Of a stretch of DNA of 64,000 bases, positions 10,209 to 23,935 are shown one piece after another; position 1 is the first letter of the stretch; each line of letters starts with the position of its first letter. Below the pieces are notes generated by a model, which was not told the origin of the DNA, did not search any database, and saw only the letters and a program-made list of their open reading frames with translations. Source of the DNA: Paralvinella palmiformis (lineage: Eukaryota; Annelida; Polychaeta; Terebellida; Alvinellidae); the NCBI GenBank assembly GCA_025642065.1, contig JAODUP010000358.1, forward strand, positions 186,001 to 250,000, written 5' to 3'. Both the position numbers and the translations under genes were made by a program.

Positions 10209-12404
10209 ATGAGAAAGTGGTAGAAAAAAGTTGTTACTTAAAAACAATTACTGCAAATTTATTATTATACAAATGTTCTGATATAAAAACATTTTGCAAA
10301 ACTAAAACTGGAATTGCCCACTTATCAGAGAAATTCAGAGTCGGATAATAATGAAATTATTCGAGAAAATGAGTATTTTTCTTTTCTCTATAAGTGTTAA
10401 AAATGCACACATAAAATGATTAAACTTAAACTGTTAAACCTTGTTATTTCAGGCCATAAATCTAGTAATTTGTAAATCTTAATAATTTAATTTTAATCCG
10501 CAAGTTCAGTATACCCATTGTATACCCATTGTGTTTTCTGTGTTACTATACAATAAGTTGTCTAGGAACATGTACTGGTAACAAAATGTTTTGGATATTA
10601 AAACAGTTTTCAGTATGTAAACATAATAGGATAAAATATTAGTAAAGATATGCTGAATACTTCATAGACTTTTACAGATAAAATATTTTATCCATAAGTT
10701 GATATTGATACGATTAACATAGCAATTAATTAATTGTATGCAATCAATACGTAATATATTGGAAAGGGCAACCTGAGTAGGCATGTTTTTTTGCAAATTT
10801 TTGTTACAACTAGTAAAACAGATACAATGGACCCTTTCCCAGATGTAGTGTGCAGTTATGTTAGAGTTCAGTATGTTTATTTGTTCAGAGGAAATCAAAC
10901 TATGTCAGGGAAAGGCCACAGAATTGTAAAATCTTGTTTCAGTGGCAAAACTGAAAACGGTTTTTACATGTTAATATAGTTTTTAGATTTAATGACCTTT
11001 ATTTGACATGAAGGAATCTCTATCAGTTCTGAATCTGTAGTTACTGTCCATTTATAACTTACTATGAGAAGCTTTAAACAGGCCCACTTCTTCTTAGCTA
11101 TAATCTTCATAAATTTATGACCATTAACACAAAATGTATTGCTATTCTTAGATTTTGTTTAGCTCCATCATACCAGTAAGTTGTAAATATGTGTAAGTTT
11201 AAGAAATTTTATGATGATTCTTTTTACTACAGGTAAGTCTCTTCTTACTTATTCTGTATTGTTATAAAGAGCAGTATTATCATTGGTAGTTCAGAAAGGA
11301 TATAATAGTAAGTGAAATATTGGCATGTTTTTTGTGGAGATGACAGTCAAAAGAAACTCTGTTTAATATTATACTGTTTCCATTATAATTATGAATGACA
11401 AATGATGATAATATAAGATATTACAATTAATGATGTATGTAAACCTCAAAGTTGCAGGGCATTCAATTAAATTTCAACATCAAAGAACATGACACAGTAC
11501 CTACCTTTAGTCTAACTGATAACATGGATGATCTTTGTGATTAGTGGGATCTATGATTCGTTAAAAATCTATGACTTTATAAAATGTTTAGATATCCTAT
11601 ATGAAAAGAGACAATCGGTAGAAATTCTAACAGGGTTTTCATCCATCAGTGACTTCTGTCAATAGTTCAGAGTTATGTATCAGTTGTCACATTAGTCGGA
11701 GTGTCAGAAATAGATTATGGTGGCAATCATAATCTTTAGGATATATGTTGGACAAAATAATCAGTTAGTGAGACATATCATTGACTACAAGTGAAATATG
11801 TTTGAAATACCTACTGATATACCATATTTGATTGTGAACATGACTGCCAGTGATTAAGATTATGAGTGCATTTTATTTGCTTAAAACACTGATTCATAAA
11901 TAAGGTTTTGACAATTTGTGGCATGAAAATACATTTTTAACTTCTGCGTGTGGATGGCTAGTGCTTCTCCCAAAGAAAGGTTTTTGAAATTGCATTTCTT
12001 AGATATAATTCCAAGTTTGATTTGGTACTCTGCTATAGAGAATATATCATGTATTGTACAGAGTTGTCTTCAAACCGACATTTCTAATATTTGTTATAAT
12101 AAATTTTTCATCCATCCACATTTAAAAAAGCCTGAAAATATAGATTAATTTATAGATTCTCGCTAGGCTATTCATGTTAGATTTAATGATCTTTCACCGT
12201 TCATTAATATCTATTCATAATTAGTTAATTTTCTATCAATACTAATTACCTGCTGTGTAATGAACTACCCAATCACTTCAAACTTGTGGGAAAAGCTACT
12301 TTATTAGATATATATTTAGTCAATTTGAGTGTTTATAGCAATTTCCATAATTTTATATCTTTTTATCTCTCTGTTTTATTGCATGTTTGATCGCAAATCA
12401 CTGC

Positions 12405-12545
12405 CACATGAGTTCGAACCTTAGCGTGGGCATATCTGAAGGGTGCTTCATCTTTGACTTTGCTTTGTTACCTTTGGAGGACACTCAGCCCATTTAGCCT
12501 ACCATGTGCACAAAAGTGGCCATGAAACTCCGACGTTAAATTTCT
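12405..12545 (+). mobile_element. SINE family A, 5'-truncated copy
   Basis: It starts in the tRNA-like B box (GAGTTCGAACC) and keeps the body: GCATATCTGAAGGGTGCTTC, TTTGACTTTGCTTTG, CCTTTGGAGGACACTC, CATTTAGCCTACCATGTGC, ACAAAAGTGGCC. The A-box half of the tRNA-like head is missing or unrecognisable. Confidence 0.75.
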
Positions 12546-14629
12546 GTTATTGTGTTAAATTGAGCACTGGTATACTCCTGCTGGATAATAATTCTATGTT
12601 CCAATGAACTTTGTATCTGGTAAATATTTTCCCTGACATATTGTTATTTCATCTGCTGTTGGATAGTTATCTGGATTGATTAAAATGAGGTCTATGATAG
12701 GTGCTTGTAGTAAGTGGTGTTTAGATCAAAGTTAGACAATATCTAGTCAGCTGTCTGTGATCGTATATAAATGTCATGATAGAGGAAATAAATAAATAGA
12801 AGTGAATTATTTAGCTGTTATACTGGTGTGAGATATTATTATAATATTAGTAGTTTTATTCAAGATGCCATTGAAAGCATAAAATGTTTATTATGCTATT
12901 TATTTTAACGTTCAGTTACATCACATAAGTTTCAGTGATCAAAGAAGTGACCCATTTTGTCGTTCTTCAGAGGCAGCACTAAATGACCTTTGTGTGATGA
13001 GGTGTAGACAATCCCTTCTCACTCACTTGGACATGTATATATTTAACAAGATCTCAGGAAGCCAGAAATGGTCAGTACACGTACAAATGTTCACACCTTT
13101 CTTGTCCTAATTTTCATTGTTTTCTCGGACAAACAACATCCAGTGGATCAGGTGCAGCTCCAGAAACAAATTCCTAGGGGGCCTATTTTAGATGGATGGG
13201 TATTACACACACACGCACACACACATATATATATATTTAATGTGTTTATAAGCTTGTTATGGGGGTCATTAAAATAAGTATAGAATACAATTAATTAATA
13301 AAAACAACTGTAATTTATAACCATCTATTTTTCGTTCACTTTTAGCACCTAGACAGTATGAATTGGCGTTTTATTGTGACTATTTAGCTGCAAGTTTTAA
13401 ATGTCTAACTAAAATAAATATTGACCTGTCAGTGACCATTTTCATCCAATGTTATGTAACTACTGGTAATGGCAATCAAATATTCAGTTTTTGTGTTTGC
13501 TTTGAAATACATACATTGATATATATATATATATATATATATACATGTTGATATGTATATATCAGTTCTAGTCCATTCTTTTCAGTAACTAGAAGGATCT
13601 GATCTGTAAATTATGGGGCTTCCTAGATCCATTGCAGCCAGGATGGTAAAATTTGGTTTCAGCCAGGTAGCTTTGTTGAGTGAAAGGCTTTATTTTTAAT
13701 ATAATGATTAAAGAAAACCTTTCACAAATTTCTGACCACATGATGCACTAAATATACTGTGTATGATAACATCAAAACAGTACATGTATTAAGAAATCAT
13801 TAGACAAAGTTAAACAATTATGTTCTCCGATCCAGTTTTTGCAAACATATTTAGTATTATTTGTTTGTTTTGGAGCATATCTTTGAATGTCAGATCTGAG
13901 AATTATAATATTGGATTTTATTAACATGACATTTTAGTGATCTGATGATACTGTTATTTTTACAATATTTTATAAATCCTGATCATCTCTATTGTTCTAG
14001 AAATTTATTCAGGTGGTATCGGAGGGTGTTCATGCTTATTGTAATTACTCTCCATATAAAGTTATATTTAAATTATATGGACATTTAATTTTAATATTGT
14101 CACTCAAAGGATTTGTGCCTAACTTGCCCACATGTTGATATCCGAGATCTGATAATGACTTTTATTGAAGAATGCTGTTAAATTGGTTGGTTTGTTTTGC
14201 CTTTGGACTGGTCATACCTGTGATGTGAGGTCAAGAGTTCACTGTTTAAGGATCATGTTCTCCTTGGGGATTTTCTCTGATACTGGATCAGAGATGTTGA
14301 TTTTCTGCATTCTATCTGTTGGAGTAATACTGTGAAACTAAAAATTAAATTAAAACCTAAATCTCTTGATATTGTATCTCACCCCCTCTCCAAATTTATT
14401 AGGATCCATGAAATAACATCCGTAATATAATATTCATCTTATTATAAAATTTGTTAGTATTACAATCGCCAATCACAGTCCATCTTTGGCCAGATTAATT
14501 GTAATCATAAAAGATCAGCACAATTTGTAATTCCGCCGGTAGTTTATAGAAATCACATCCATGTATATTGCACACAATATTATGGCAACTTCAATGCAAC
14601 TGTAATCAGTGCCATCATCTCATAATATC

Positions 14630-14635
14630 TTTATT
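14630..14635 (-). promoter_or_regulatory. Candidate polyadenylation signal of TTLL10-like gene
   Basis: AATAAA on the - strand about 395 bases downstream of the TTLL10-like stop codon (TTTATT on the + strand). It is a plausible position, but no downstream GU-rich element was evaluated. Confidence 0.35.
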
Positions 14636-15029
14636 TCAATTCGCATTGGTATCAGCATCTATTTCTGAACATGCTGCGTAGCTGTCTCCGATAGCTGTCT
14701 CACTGATACCTTTAACACAGCACACAATATAAACATTCATAAAATGTCACATGATAAGAATTACCGACGTTGAGTTTATAGACCTGAGACTATTCTTAAA
14801 GCAGAGACGTAATACGTTCAGTAAGCTTATTACGCTAGATAAATAAAATCTCTTATATATGATCAAAACAATGCCTGTGGAGAGTGTGAAGTAACAACTT
14901 TGTCGGTGGATCCAGACCTAAATCGCCGAGACCACAGTGAACTCTTACGTACAGGAAACTGAAATTTCACTCCCAGATCACTATAAATTAGCAAACGAAT
15001 AAACTCTGTCCCTATTTAATAAATGTTCA

Positions 15030-17863
15030 CTAGCTCCCTCTGCTGGCTCTTTCTTCAGCTATGGTTGACCTGACAGGTTTCTTTGATGATGCGCCATGAG
15101 CATGAAGCATTTTTGTTGACACACTTGAATCCGTATTTATGGATTTTGTACCCTCTTCGGTAACTTGATCGGAGTTCAGCTTTGCCGACTTTTTAACTTT
15201 CTGCGTATCTTTATTTTTCTCACTACCATCCATCGCAGACTTTGGGCTGACTGCCTGCTTTTCACCTGCAGGCTCTTTTGTCATTGCCTTTGATGAACTT
15301 GCTTCAGTTCCTTTGTTTTCAGCTGCATTTGATGCCTGAAGCTTTGATTCTCCCTTTGGTGTTTTGGGAGATCTTTGGCGTATTTGCTCCTTTTGCTTTT
15401 CACTTGCCACTGATGACTCACCACTCTTATTTGCCTTTCCAGTATCTATGCTGCCTGTATTCTGTTCACTTTTAGATTTTGAAGACTGCTTTGTGTCTTG
15501 TTTCTCTCCTGCTGTGCCTATGCTGCTCTTTATTGGACTTCTCGTCAGTGGTGCTCTCTCCTGCAGATAGGATGACCTGGCAAGAGCCAGGTTTGCACTC
15601 ATCCTTGATGCGCTGCTACTGGGTTGGCTGCCTCCAACAAAGCCTGGCGTTTTAGATCCATAAGAGTATGTGGATGTTGGTATGGGTTTCATACCTGGCT
15701 TCAATGAGACTATGCTTCGTTTGCCTTGTGAAGTATTTTCTGTGGTGCGTGATGTCAGTTCTTTGTTTGGCGATAATGTGTGCGGTCTTCTTACTGGTGA
15801 GATGGACTTCGATCTGTGCTGTTGTCTGTCAGGACTTCCACCCCAGCTTGAACCCTTTGATTTACTCTGACTCTCGTAAAACAGAACCTCAGACTCTTTG
15901 ATAGCTTGACAAGGCATCACAGGTTTGCCTTTGCGGGCCTTTTCAAAACAGTCTATAACAATATCTGTGGAGAAGGAACACTCTAGACATTATGCTGTCT
16001 CTTAGCAACCATCAACTATTGATGTCTAACAGATCAATATGTCGGAACATATTTTGATTCGTGGATAACATCTGATGGTCAACAAGAACATTGAAATTCC
16101 AGTGAGAGAAAATTAATCGGTAATAAATCAGGATGGTTAGAGCTTCAAAAAACCATGGATAAAGCAATGGAGATAATCTATTTTATTAATTTATGCTGGA
16201 ATTAAGTTATGTACGTGTGGTATTTAGTTATTCTAGTATAACAATAATGACTGAGATAATTAAAAACTTACAGAGGGTCTCCTTGACAACACCCGGCACC
16301 ACCTCTCTGAGCATCTCACAGTTTGTAGCCAGACTCGGATTAACATTCACCTCTATCAGCCAAACCTGTTCAACAGTAACCACATTCATATCTATTATTC
16401 CTGATAGGCAGTGGCCAACTTAAGGCTTTACACAATCTGCGAGAATACCGAGGAAGATTACGCATAAGCAGCGCTTTGTTCTCAGACTGCAAGAGCAATA
16501 AATAACAAAAAGCAAGCATCGCAGATATTGGATCTTAAAGAGAGACATAAAAGAAATATTCGTCGGGGAAAAAAAGGCCACAAATAAAAATAGTCACCTT
16601 CATGTCAGTGTCGATCATAAAATCAAATCCATAAAGATCAAAATAGCCAACTTTACGGTGGAACTTGTTCTTCACTGCGTTGAAACAGTATGTCATGATC
16701 TGCTTCATTTTAGTCTACAAAAGGATTTAAAAAGGTCATCAGAAAAAAACATTATCTTAAAAACCATGAAGAATTATTTCATCTCATCTTCTTCTTACAA
16801 TAAATATTTACTTCACACCTTTAAAAAAGGGCAAGATCCATTAATAATCACCTACTGGTTTCTATGAAAGTAGTTCTAAATTTAAAAGATGGGTAGGGTT
16901 GTCTATGTGATAAAAGATTTTTATGTATGATAAAAGCGAATTTTATCAAATACCTATTACGTAAATAGTGCTAAAGCGGCCAGTCGGAGCCACACATTAT
17001 TCCAACAGAAATAGTAAATGGATTATTTAAATTAGCTTGTTACAGAATTCAGTTTAATTTCAATTGATTTCCATGTCTCACAGACTTACAATGCATCTAT
17101 CCTATGATTATTAGTACAGGTTTAAATAAGTACTGGTAATGGAAAATGCCACACTAAATCTGAAGTGATAATCTTCTGAATATCCCCTCACTCACTCACT
17201 CACTCACCGGAAGTACATTTTTGGCCCAGTCAATTTCTATGCCTTTTTCTGGAACAACAGTTTCATTGATGTAGTCATTGAACTTTTCCATCGTCCAAAC
17301 TGTATCTTCTTTCACTTCCTTGTACTTAGGATCTTTCTTCTGGATGAACTGTTGTTTTTTTAAATCAGTAAATATATTCAATCAAATGAACTACTGCAGG
17401 ACATAATCAGATATATATCAGGTTATAATTTAAGCGCTGAAACATCCGTGTTTAGAAAATTACACACTGAACTAGAACGTACCTGATTGGTCAGGTGCAT
17501 GGCAAGATTCTCATACTTATTCTCGTATTCAAACATAGAGAGCCTGATGTAGCCTTTTTTATATACCACTAGATATGGTGAAGTGGATGCCACCAACATG
17601 TAGGAACGGATATCAAACTTCTTGTTATGAATTAACAGAGGATTATGTATGTACCTGGAAAGTAGAAATATCATTTTAAATTAATGCAGATCCTTATATA
17701 TATCCTTAAACGGCGGCAAATATGACATTGGTTGGTACTATGATGTTTACCTATTATAATCTGTTTTTAAATTCTAAACTTAGTTATACCAGCCAATGGC
17801 CCAAGTAGCACTCTGCAGAAGTAAACTTGAAAGTCTGCATGGAGTTCAGCTTTTAAGCTTGCT

Positions 17864-17898
<35 letters not shown>

Positions 17899-18650
17899 TA
17901 GTTTTATATACACCAATAATTCCATTTAGTTTCCAATAATAAATATGTATAACACTGCATTAAAGCAATGTCAAACGTGATTATATTATTTTAATATCAA
18001 AATCATAATTTTCAAATATGGACTTAAATGAAAAGAACTTCAGAAAAGACACTTGGCATGATAAATCTCAACAGTATTAACTAACCTTTGTATGATTCTA
18101 TTTAGAGGACGATGTATTTTTCCTTTTGTCTTGTTGCTGACCCCTCTCATCTGAATCCTGTATTAGCTGATCCACTTCCTCTTTGCTCTTTACCAGAAAG
18201 ATACCCTTTCCCTGATTGCGTCCTGTAGGCTTGCAGATCCAAACCTCATCATCTGTCAGGAGGGAAGTGTCAATAATTACCCATATGACAGCACACACAC
18301 ACATACACACACACACATGTAGAGATTTTTTAATAAACCTGTACTTGCATGTAACCACTCTATTTACCTTTCCATTTATCTTTGAAGAGATCTCTCTCCT
18401 TGCTGTCATCCAGTTTGTACGTTTCTGGTATAAAGTCTAACTTTGGCACACGTTTCTTAATACTGCCATAGACTCGGTCATATTCTTGTAAAGTGTTCAA
18501 CAAACCAAGTTTGTTTGTCAGCAGATTACAGTTAGGGATATGATTGACCATTTGTTCATCTACATGAAGGAAAACAATATTAGATTTACCCATGCCCACA
18601 TTTAAATATACAAATGTTTGTATCTGTGCACACACACACACACACACACA

Positions 18651-18690
<40 letters not shown>

Positions 18691-21600
18691 CATTAGAAAA
18701 ATATAATTCTATGCTTTAATGAAATTAAATCCTAGTACACTGACAAATACACCAAAATACAATAAATGATTGACATACTTTCTTTGAATGTATTATAATT
18801 TATTGACTGTTTCAGTTCACACCATTTCAGAGTATAACTCTCATCAAGCTTGTCCTTAATACGTTGCCATCCTAAGTCATTCATCACCTCCTCGATGCTG
18901 GAAAGAGAAAGTAAAGTTAAAGCATCTCTTCACTTCAATACATTTAGAGATTGCTCGACTCATCTGGCCTACTAATGTGCTCAAATATGGATATTAAAAA
19001 CAACAAAACTTGTGAGGAAGGTGACTGATGATTCTTTACGTCCACTGATTTGATGTTTTTTCTTCATTTATGTTTGTCTTATTAAAACAGTGTTTGGTTG
19101 ATACGTCTAATATTCAGCTTATATAAATCAGCTTGAAACAAGTATGTGTGTCTAACAATTTGTCCGCTTAGCTAAATAGCTTTCAACTATGACAAGTAAA
19201 ATGGAACAAATCTAAGAAATTCTAGAATTTGTTTTAATGTCTGACTATAGATCTAAGTCTGATCCAAAAGAAATATGGTTTGAAGCTAAAATTCAAATTG
19301 TGGACCTTCAGCAGACAATAAATTACAAAATATTTGGGAATGTGTTGGGATAAAAAAATTAATGGTTCAAACAAATACAAACATTACCGATATTCAAAAT
19401 GGGTTACAATACGTAAAAGGTGCAATGAACAAAATTAAGTGATATTACCGATGAAATAGTTCAGGACATGTGGCTCTGGTGATTAAAGATATTGTTATCA
19501 TCATTATTATTAAATAAAATGGACAACAGTCTTTCCCTTCATTATATTCCTCACATCTTGAGGGTCGTCCAACTTACACTTAACCCCCCACTCATGTCTG
19601 AAATATTGCTAATCAGATTACATTGTAAATATAGTAACTACTTTTATATGTATTTACTTACACCAAATATATAAATCAATCAGGATAACCGCCCCCTGCT
19701 GTCTTTTAGAATAGTTTGTATTTCAATCTCATAAACGCAAATAAGCCTTTGAATGGTCAGAAATATGTCAATAAAATATTTATATCTTTCTGTGTTTACT
19801 TTGTTCTAAATTAGGTGAAAAGATATCACTTAAATTAAGGGTCTGATTAAAATGGACAATTAACCAACATACCCAACTCCCACCAATTATATCGGTAATC
19901 TAACAACACAGTTGTTATATATAGCACACTGTGGTACAGACTCCAAGTTCTGGGTTTAAAACCCAGTGTGACCTAGCTGTATTTGTAGGGTGTTTAATTT
20001 CCATAGATAATCGATCTCTAGCTAAATGTCCCAGGTGTGACTGGTGCTGAGGCTAAACAAAACTAATTCACTCGCATAGTTCATCCCCATCAGCCAAATG
20101 TTGACTTTTCCCACCCCCTCTGTGATATTAGTGCATGTATAATGTTATTACCTTGAGGACCCCCCCCCCACATATATATATATATCCAAAATTAAGCTGA
20201 GATTCCATATACGCGGTATGCGGCATGCGGATACGGCAAAAATGGAACAGCATGTAAACAGACGTGCTCCAAAATCCAGATCCGGGATGCGATTTGTCCT
20301 GCGGCTGCGTACCGATGCGGATACGACAAACTGAATCGTTCCATGTAGCTATTCGTACGACAAAAAATAAAAACCGGACGGGGGAATCCAGAATATGAGG
20401 TCAGGGGCAGGTGTTTCCCGAACAATTTGGCCTAATTTTATATTGTCTGGTCAACCTGAAGTATTGTTCGAATATCTCCACATCAAATTGTAGTTCAAAA
20501 CTTCGGCATGTTGCTGAATAAGCATTGTAAGGCTGTAACAACAGGATATAGGTTTAATAATAATTTTGTAACTATTTTTTTTAATATTTTTACATACCGC
20601 GTATATGGAATATAAGCCTTAGCGTATCCGCGCGAATGTAGACAGCTAAGTCATTTCCTGTTTTTCAAATATACTTACAGCACTGGCATAACAACCGTTT
20701 TGTCAATGATCCAATATAAACAACCGTATATTTAATGTTGTAACCACTGACCTTCTTTTAGATCAAAGGTTATATCCATAACAGATTGACATACGTCTAC
20801 AGAAAAAAAGGCGCTGCTTTTAAATATCAAGAATCAAACACTCGGTCTACTTACATGGAGTTACCATTACCTCCACCTATATAATAAGTGGGATCCGTGT
20901 GTCCAGCCAGTGTTACCTTGGGCTTGTACTCTTCGAGGGTGTTCTGTTGAGGACTAGACCTCTTTGTACCATCCAGATCTTTATTTCCAGCTTGGTTTTC
21001 CTGGCCGCCATTTGATCCAGTCGTGGGCGAGTCCTTTCCATTTTGGTCAGCTTTCTCTGCTAAATGAGAAAGATTATATCTATTCCACGTTACCTTGCTT
21101 TGGCAGAGTGAGAATATGTTAACGGTACACATCGTTAGTGAACGGATGGGGCGGTGGTAAAGCCGTGGATCATTTTATGTTGACTGATAAATGAACGACA
21201 TCAGAAAGGTTTGTTTGAATTACCTGTGACGTGGACAAGTGACTAGTAAAAGCGAATTAGACACGTCTATACTGTGGTAATTAGAAGTACACTTTTTATA
21301 GTTTGGTTTATGGTAATATTAGACGGGGTAAGAGAGTAAATGTTATTTTATCGGTCACAATGAGAGGCATTCATGTCTAACATGTTCACGGACAAATATT
21401 TGTTTAACAGCGATTCTGTCCTACTTGTAGCGCGGTATATGTGAATATTTTTATACTTGAACTTAGAAAGGACACACACGCACGCACACACAGAGAGAGA
21501 GAGAGAGGGAGAGAGATAGACTTCAGCGTTATTTTATTGAAATATCCTTCATGTTTTCGAAGTTTGGTACCTTAATTTACACATGGATACTGAATTACAT

Positions 21601-21702
21601 ATAAGTTTTATTATATTTATTTAAATACCTGTTTAGTTCCCCATTTATGTTGGCTTTATTGTATACAAATTCATTGGGATTCAACAAGACAACCTATGCC
21701 CC

Positions 21703-21735
<33 letters not shown>

Positions 21736-22008
21736 ACACATATCCATGTGTACTCGGCTATTATCACAATAATGCTAGGTACACAAACCAGCCACATCGG
21801 GATACCTGACGGCACCGATCCAGTAGGAAGCTGACAGCTCGATCTCACCTGATCTCATCGGATCTGATAACTCGGACTCGACGTAGGCGAAATACAAAGA
21901 TGGCACGCCGCAGTATCCCCTCCCAGTCGGCTTATGTCCGCCATTCTCCTTTTTAGCATTGTAATTACAAGAAGTGCCGTGGACGGCCAACTCCAGCTCA
22001 TTCACCAT
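15030..22008 (-). CDS. TTLL10: TTLL10-like tubulin glycine-chain ligase (TTL/ATP-grasp), ten coding exons, one frameshift
   Basis: Exons, 5' to 3': 21849-22008, 20855-21059, 18779-18897, 18368-18559, 18086-18252, 17483-17654, 17208-17348, 16598-16714, 16272-16365, 15030-15964. All junctions are GT-AG and phases agree, giving 766 aa once a one-base excess in exon 5 is discounted. The start has an ideal CCACCATGG context. Family landmarks: YYIGGGNGNS and GWQRI before the catalytic core; nucleotide-binding KPTGRNQGKGI (about 233-243); QRYIHNPLL and KKFDIRSYML (near 281-301); GFDFMIDTD (near 414-422) then LIEVNVNPSL, whose E429 and N431 are the expected metal ligands; NCEMLREVVPGVV. The last 300 residues are Ser/Lys-rich and disordered. 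TTLL10 proteins elongate polyglycine side chains on axonemal tubulin and other proteins, with TTLL3/8 as initiators. Best call TTLL10; TTLL3/8 fit less well. Confidence 0.87.
18117..18121 (-). other. TTLL10: One-base frameshift in an A5 run within TTLL10-like exon 5
   Basis: On the - strand the exon reads in frame from the ATP-binding motif to DERGQQQDKRK, then hits AAAAA. Carried on unchanged, the frame gives NTSSSK and a stop. With four A instead of five, the frame runs into HRPLNRIIQR and joins the next exon (YIHNPLL), the expected TTL-family sequence, with matching splice phase. The exon is 167 bases; 166 is needed for phase consistency. It is either an assembly/polishing error in a homopolymer or a real inactivating allele; all other exons are intact, which favours error. 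Confidence 0.85.
19945..20110 (+). mobile_element. Possible tRNA-derived SINE, second type
   Basis: GGGTTTAAAACCCAG resembles a degenerate B box, preceded by TGGTACAGACTCC as a weak A box, and followed by TTTGTAGGGTGTTTAATTTCC, similar in layout to the family A body but not in sequence. There are no clear ends. It lies in the intron between TTLL10-like exons 2 and 3. Confidence 0.3.
20195..20618. mobile_element. Harbinger-like non-autonomous inverted-repeat element
   Basis: ATTCCATATACGCGGTATG on the left (20202-20220) is exactly repeated as its reverse complement on the right (20593-20611). The outermost bases also match weakly (AGCTGAGATTCC against GGCTTATATTCC). TTA flanks both sides (20192-20194 and 20619-20621), the target duplication expected of PIF/Harbinger elements. 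The left subterminal part repeats ATGCGGATACG words and is CpG-rich, unlike the surrounding intron. No transposase is visible. It sits in an intron of the TTLL10-like gene. Confidence 0.65.
21702..21733. repeat. (TA)n microsatellite
   Basis: An uninterrupted TA run of about 30 bases in the first intron of the TTLL10-like gene, just 3' of its first coding exon. Another compound CA/GA run lies at 21474-21520. Confidence 0.9.
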
Positions 22009-23935
22009 GGTGGAGCATCGAGACTGAGCATTTTGCTAATTGTCGGTGGGTGGCCAAAGGCGACGAAAGGCGACACGATATAAAAGGAAAGGTCAGCACG
22101 ACTCAGACGGTAGCTAGGTGCTTAATGCGCGCTACATAAACCTTAAGTGGCTCCAGTCGGCCACAGCCAAACTATATCCGGAGTGGACCATGTTGATGTT
22201 ACGCCTTTGTTATAAGAGGCTCGATTAGTGAGCCGCCAATTAACGTGAAACTTTCATGCCTTCCTCCACCGCTACTGATGTTGTTGTTGTTGTTGGTTGT
22301 GGTGATAGTAATGGCAAGTCGGAGGGAAGCTGCGAGTCTGGATACTGTTTGTCTTCTGCGTCTCCGTAATGTCCGCCATGCGTGAATATCCAGAGCCGTC
22401 AAATCTGATCCATTAGAAATGATTTAATATGCACGCTGATCCGTATGGAGAGTATTTGGCAAGGATGGAAACCATAAAGTAATTGCCCTTTATACATGTA
22501 CAAATGTAGATAGATGAAAAAATGTATACCGTGATACTCTCTCCTTCCCTCTTTTCTCTCTCTCTCTCTCTCTCTGTGTGTCTTTCTTACACACACACAC
22601 ACACACACGTTCTATTAAATCTTTAATGTAACGTTAAGCTATATTTATAGTTCATAGCAACAGATGTCTAAATATAATTGATTTGTTGAACGACTGTCGA
22701 GGTTTGGTACTTAGCACATTTAATTTTTTGTTTCGTTTCTCTCACATATCCATCTTTTTTCCTGTCAGCATGTTTTTTAATTATTATTATAATTAAATAT
22801 ATAATAAGCTAACACACTGTCCCTGTGACTTTTCCAGTCACCATTTTTCCTATAGTTTTATCCTTTTTTTCATTTCTCATCAAAGATAGTGTTTTCTTCT
22901 CACCTTTAATGGTGTCTTTTTTATATACAGATTGGCGTCATAAGACGTGATAATATTAATTATTAATGCCATCTAATAACATTTCCGGTGTTTATTTACA
23001 TATAACGAATATAGTTATAATGATTTGTAGGAAGACATCGTTATTTGATCCTCACTGTACTGTAATTAGAAGGAACAGCACAACGACCACTGACCTGCAC
23101 ACACACACACACGCACACACGCACACACACACACACACAGCCACCCATAAGTTGAGCTTATTTCAAGCTTCTTTCTTCACCATAATTGAACATAACATTA
23201 GCTGACACAGCAATATGTCATTCTATAGCCATTGATACCGAGTTATTTAGACACTCCATTCATGTCATTCTATATTTAGCGGTCTAATTCAATGCTTACA
23301 GATCAATCAGACAGTAATTCGACGATGTGCTAGGACGAGAAGATCCTTCGATTTAAACTGACACAAACAAAATCTATTCACTTGATTAGCTCAGGTGTAT
23401 CTGAGGTTAATGACCAAATACTATAGACAGTTTAATAAAGCGTGTAATTAACTTATCGAATTACACGACGTCTTAAAATCCGCTATATTCAATGGTGGCG
23501 TTGTTATAAACGTTAAGACGGCATTGTGATAAGTAAATCCGCCCTTTAGCAGCATCTTTAGTATAAAAAAGGTGAGGTAAACAAAGGCTAAACAAGAGGC
23601 TTAATCATGGCCTGACATGAAGGAGACAGGTTGACATCAAGATGGAACATCCATACCCAAAACAAATCAGGTGCCGCAGTCAAAATTATACGCTTCTCTC
23701 CTCTCAGAATGGCGTCCACATTACTAGAAATGTCAATGCTTATTAGCTATTTTTAACTAAACACCAATAAAAGTATACTCGCACTATATATGCACTTAGT
23801 CAATGCATTGTATATAATACCGAAAGCTTAATAAAAGAAAGCTTAATTAATAAATAAAAAATACCTGTAGTAGTTCAACTTAAAAGTTTAAAATTGTAAG
23901 TCTGAAACTATTACAAATGTAAAATTGTTCACATA

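Larger units (their letters stand above)
10209..15029. other. Intergenic between convergent TMEM267 and TTLL10
   Basis: No coding exon recognised on either strand. It holds one SINE copy (12405-12545), a CA/TA microsatellite at 13204-13238 and a (TA)n run at 13519-13544. The rest is plain AT-rich sequence, parts of which could be long 3' UTR of either convergent gene. Confidence 0.5.

Noticed and set aside
20192..20425. 77-codon - strand frame
   Set aside because: It is entirely within the Harbinger-like element and has no transposase motif.
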